Below, one piece after another: positions 61,601 to 64,000 of a stretch of 64,000 bases of DNA. How positions within the stretch are numbered: position 1 is the stretch's first letter; each line of letters begins with the position of its first letter. The notes under the pieces are model-generated. The model saw nothing but the letters and a program-made list of their open reading frames with translations, was not told the DNA's origin and made no database searches. Position numbers and translations under genes: made by a program. Source of the DNA: Betaproteobacteria bacterium (GTDB lineage: Bacteria > Pseudomonadota > Gammaproteobacteria > Burkholderiales > UBA6910); the NCBI GenBank assembly GCA_016183615.1, contig JACPEG010000009.1, forward strand, positions 1-64,000. The letters are read 5' to 3'.

Positions 61601-62128
61601 TTATCTGGCGGAAACGGAATACCTTCTCCGAACCGGTCGTGTCCCAAGTCGACGCTTTACGGAAATATTCTTGCCTCGATAAGTCGGTGTCAGCGCGTGG
61701 CAGTTGGGACAAATCAGCCGCAAGTTGCGCAACTCGTGGTTGAAACCATTTCCGTCCAAATGATCGAGCTCGAGAGGGATCGGCCTTCCCAGCCACTCCG
61801 CAAGTCGACAGACTGCGCATTTTGCTTCCAGGATGCCTTCCTGGATAAGGCGCCGCCGTAGCTTGTTGCTCTGGTAATTCGACCCGTTTCTGAGGATTTT
61901 CTCCAGAGGCATCTTGGGCGCATGCGGATTCGTTTTTCCCCTGAGATGCCCCTGGCCGGTCCAGTGCGATGTGTTTAACCCGAGCTCTCTTATTCGAACC
62001 TGCACGGTGACATAATTTCCCCCCGCCGCTCTCAATCCAAGCGCCTTCAGAACCTGCGCCACGCTCCGCGCCTCAATCACGGCGCGAGTAAGATCTTCAT
62101 CCGACCAGGTTTTTCGTCTGCCAGACAT
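61601..62128 (-). CDS. HNH endonuclease
   Basis: This 175-residue protein has an N-terminal helical HTH-like region (WSDEDLTRAVIEARSVAQVL) and a C-terminal HNH nuclease. The zinc cysteines are C104/C107 (AKCAVC) and C140/C143 (CPNCH), with catalytic D122/H123 in LDHLDGNG and N135. The layout matches freestanding phage or homing-type HNH endonucleases. A TATAAT box lies just upstream of the ATG. Its stop is 13 nt before the intron-containing tRNA-Leu, on the same strand, and it separates tRNA-Cys from tRNA-Leu. It may be the mobility factor of the intron (inference). Confidence 0.87.
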   Translation of the reverse strand: MSGRRKTWSDEDLTRAVIEARSVAQVLKALGLRAAGGNYVTVQVRIRELGLNTSHWTGQGHLRGKTNPHAPKMPLEKILRNGSNYQSNKLRRRLIQEGILEAKCAVCRLAEWLGRPIPLELDHLDGNGFNHELRNLRLICPNCHALTPTYRGKNISVKRRLGTRPVRRRYSVSAR

Positions 62129-62303
62129 CGTTGCAATTATAGCAGACTTATTGGAATATGCTCTCAATGCGTCTTCCAATACTGTTTCCGAAACGAAGGT
62201 GCAGGCACCATTCGCGGATGAGTGCATCAACTTTCAGACAAGGCACTCGTGATGACTTCATCCTCCGCGTCCAAAAAACGCGAAGCCTAGCCTAGGGAAG
62301 AAT

Positions 62304-62377
62304 TGGAGGCGGGGGTCGGAATCGAACCGGCGTCCACGGCTTTGCAGGCCGCTGCATAACCACTCTGCCACCCCGCC
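62304..62377 (-). tRNA. tRNA-Cys (GCA)
   Basis: The 74-nt cloverleaf includes CCA. The acceptor pairs GGCGGGG with CCCCGCC, the anticodon loop reads CTGCAAA (GCA), and the T arm has GGTTCGATTCC. It is the cysT position of the pgsA-glyW-cysT-leuZ block. Confidence 0.97.
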
Positions 62378-62419
62378 GCTGGATCTTGACGGCCAACTGC
62401 GTATCCGCGTCAGCCCATG

Positions 62420-62448
62420 AAAAAAGGGAAAGCGTGAACGCTTTCCCT
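62420..62448 (-). terminator. Rho-independent terminator between tRNA-Gly and tRNA-Cys
   Basis: A 10-bp perfect stem AGGGAAAGCG/CGCTTTCCCT with a four-base loop is followed on the minus strand by a T-run. Its position implies that tRNA-Cys (and perhaps HNH and tRNA-Leu) has its own promoter, or that termination is partial. Confidence 0.85.
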
Positions 62449-62456
62449 GAGAGTTC

Positions 62457-62532
62457 TGGAGCGGGAAACGAGTCTCGAACTCGCGACCTCAACCTTGGCA
62501 AGGTTGCGCTCTACCAACTGAGCTATTCCCGC
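62457..62532 (-). tRNA. tRNA-Gly (GCC)
   Basis: The 76-nt cloverleaf includes CCA. The acceptor pairs GCGGGAA with TTCCCGC, the D arm has AGCTCAGTTGGTAGAGC, and the anticodon loop reads TTGCCAA (GCC). It lies 68 bp after pgsA. Confidence 0.97.
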
Positions 62533-62600
62533 GGAAAACGAAGTCAGCATTATATTTGCGGGTGCCAATTTGTCAAGAAAAACGGCGGTTTTTCCAGCGA

Positions 62601-63173
62601 TTATCCATACTTGGCAGCGAGCGGCAGCGCGCGCTTCAGATAGTAGAACATCGACAGCAGGGTGAGCCCGGCGGCAACGTAGATCAATGCCGTTCCGAGG
62701 GCCTGGCCGGTAATGCCCCAGGCGATATGATGCTGGTAGAGCAGGAGCAGGATCGCCGCCATCTGGGCGGTGGTCTTCACCTTGCCCACGAATGAAACGG
62801 CAACGCTTCTGCTCTCCCCTATTTTCGCCATCCATTCGCGCAGCGCGGATATCGCTATCTCGCGGCCGATGATGATGAACGCAATCAGCGCATGCACCCG
62901 CCCGAGTTCCACCAGCACGATGAGCGCTGCTGCCACCATCAGCTTGTCCGCGACCGGATCGAGAAACGCACCGAATGCGGAAGTCTGATTCAGCACCCGC
63001 GCCAGGTACCCGTCGAGCCAGTCGGTGACGGCCGCTGCCGCGAACAGCAGTGTCGCGAACAGGTTCTGCTGGAACGGCGACAGCCACTGGTTCGACAGGT
63101 AGAAGATCCCCACGAACAGCGGAATCATAAGGATCCTCAGCCAGGTAAGGAGATTGGGAAGATTGAACGGCAT
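62601..63173 (-). CDS. pgsA: CDP-diacylglycerol--glycerol-3-phosphate 3-phosphatidyltransferase
   Basis: This 190-residue membrane enzyme makes phosphatidylglycerophosphate. The CDP-alcohol phosphotransferase motif is DWLDGYLARVLNQTSAFGAF followed by LDPVADKL, that is DG-x2-AR-x8-G-x3-D-x3-D. It has about five helices and starts NLPNLLTWLRILMIP. The start ATG 63173 is 22 bp after the uvrC stop. uvrC-pgsA is a conserved pair. Confidence 0.96.
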   Translation of the reverse strand: MPFNLPNLLTWLRILMIPLFVGIFYLSNQWLSPFQQNLFATLLFAAAAVTDWLDGYLARVLNQTSAFGAFLDPVADKLMVAAALIVLVELGRVHALIAFIIIGREIAISALREWMAKIGESRSVAVSFVGKVKTTAQMAAILLLLYQHHIAWGITGQALGTALIYVAAGLTLLSMFYYLKRALPLAAKYG

Positions 63174-63195
63174 GGGCGGCAATGGCAATGCTCTG

Positions 63196-64000
63196 TCAGT
63201 GGAGTTCCCGGAAGATTCTTTCGGCAAGGGCCCTGCTGATGCCGTCGACCTGTGTGAGTTCGTCGACGCTCGCATTCAGCACGCCCTTCAATCCGCCGAA
63301 CCGTGCCAGTAGCCGCTGGCGGCGCTTCGCCCCCACCCCGCCGATCTGCTCCAGGACCGATGTGGTGCGTGCCTTGCCGCGCCGCACCCGGTGCCCCTGG
63401 ATCGCGAAGCGGTGAGCCTCGTCGCGGATCTGCTGGATGAGATGCAGACCGGGATGATCCTTGGGCAATTGTAACGGGTTTCCCCGGTCCGGAAAGAACA
63501 GCTGTTCCAGGCCGGGCTTGCGCCCCTCGCCCTTGGCCACGCCGACGAGTGCCACCCCGTTTACGCCCAGGTCCGCCAACACGCCGCGTACCACGCCCAA
63601 CTGCCCTCTTCCGCCGTCGATCAGGATGAGGTCGGGAAGCTTGCCCTCCCCCCCGGCGATTTTCGAGTAGCGCCGGTGCAGGACTTCGCGCATGGCCGCG
63701 TAATCGTCTCCCGGCCTGACTTGCGCGATGTTATAGCGCCGGTATTCGCCTTTCTGCATGGCAAGGTGATCGAACACCACACAGGACCCCACAGTCGCCT
63801 CGCCGAAGATGTGGCTGATGTCGAAGCACTCGACGCGGGAGACCGGGAAATCGAGCTCGAGCGCCTGCTGCAGCGCCTGCAGGCGGCCTTCCTGGCTCGC
63901 CTGCTCGCTGAGGCGCTGGGCCAGCGCCAAGCGGGCGTTTTCTTCGGCCATGGCAAGCCACTCGCGGCGCTCACCCGCGGGCCGCTGGATGATCTGCACC
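63196..64000 (-). CDS. uvrC: Excinuclease ABC subunit C (N-terminal part outside window)
   Basis: The C-terminal approximately 268 residues are present. They include the RNase H-like nuclease domain ([21 protein letters not shown] and [13 protein letters not shown] with its acidic residues). The C-terminal tandem HhH domain ([19 protein letters not shown] and [18 protein letters not shown]) makes the 5' incision. The reading frame runs off the window end. It heads the uvrC-pgsA-tRNA block. Confidence 0.96.
   Translation of the reverse strand, partial: VQIIQRPAGERREWLAMAEENARLALAQRLSEQASQEGRLQALQQALELDFPVSRVECFDISHIFGEATVGSCVVFDHLAMQKGEYRRYNIAQVRPGDDYAAMREVLHRRYSKIAGGEGKLPDLILIDGGRGQLGVVRGVLADLGVNGVALVGVAKGEGRKPGLEQLFFPDRGNPLQLPKDHPGLHLIQQIRDEAHRFAIQGHRVRRGKARTTSVLEQIGGVGAKRRQRLLARFGGLKGVLNASVDELTQVDGISRALAERIFRELH

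Noticed and set aside
61458-61861. Short plus-strand frames across tRNA-Leu and the HNH gene
   Set aside because: They read through the intron, a tRNA exon and the antisense of the HNH coding region, with no motif.
1-64000. CRISPR arrays, rRNA genes, complete insertion sequences or prophage
   Set aside because: No regular spaced repeats, rRNA sequence, transposase, integrase or phage structural gene was seen on either strand.

Overview
The window reads as GC-rich chromosomal DNA of a betaproteobacterium. The evidence is the gene order rne / rluC-HAD-Rieske-sppA / yceD-rpmF-plsX-fabH-fabD-fabG-acpP-fabF-mltG-tmk-holB-pilZ-tatD, and the uvrC-pgsA-tRNA-Gly-tRNA-Cys-tRNA-Leu block. A sulfur-oxidation gene set (TusA, DsrE-like protein, sulfide:quinone oxidoreductase-like flavoprotein) and a large catabolic region suggest a metabolically versatile Rhodocyclales/Nitrosomonadales-type organism. 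Genus cannot be decided from the sequence.

Layout. 1-970: C-terminal part of an exported YCF48-like protein. 996-19952: all-plus-strand catabolic region with a major facilitator, a ureohydrolase gene broken by a deletion, aldehyde dehydrogenases, a CoA ligase, three short-chain dehydrogenases, and a thiamine-diphosphate enzyme / aldehyde dehydrogenase / intact ureohydrolase trio. It continues with a P450-ferredoxin pair, an NTF2-like protein, two class III aminotransferases and a succinate-semialdehyde dehydrogenase. The trio plus GabT and GabD can be read as a 2-ketoarginine -> 4-guanidinobutyraldehyde -> 4-guanidinobutyrate -> GABA -> succinate route (inference). 20088-25303: a minus-strand beta-oxidation-type operon (thiolase, two hotdog hydratases, SDR, acyl-CoA dehydrogenase) divergent from an AraC-type regulator. 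25304-26827: a toxin-antitoxin pair with a palindromic operator, a run of hairpins and tRNA-Asn. 26895-32860: AsmA-like protein, AspC-type aminotransferase, UvrB, low-molecular-weight phosphatase, CDF transporter.

33094-41652 looks like one sigma-54-controlled inorganic sulfur/metal region. It has a -24/-12 promoter before a beta-carbonic-anhydrase-family protein that could be a carbonyl sulfide hydrolase, then FmdB-like, MerC-like and porin-like genes. Next come a sigma-54 activator with a cysteine-rich sensor domain, a second -24/-12 promoter, and OmpW-DsrE-TusA-SQR-DUF1641. 41805-59648 is housekeeping: RNase E, then divergently RluC to SppA, the RsmI-like and Maf genes, and the fatty-acid/cell-envelope/DNA-replication operon.

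The last 4.4 kb holds the most unusual non-coding features. A GEMM-I cyclic-dinucleotide riboswitch followed by an intrinsic terminator lies before a small MJ1316/DUF504-family gene. The leuZ-type tRNA-Leu(UAA) gene is interrupted by an Azoarcus-like group I intron, with an HNH endonuclease gene inserted 13 nt upstream of it inside the otherwise conserved pgsA-glyW-cysT-leuZ order. The window ends inside uvrC.
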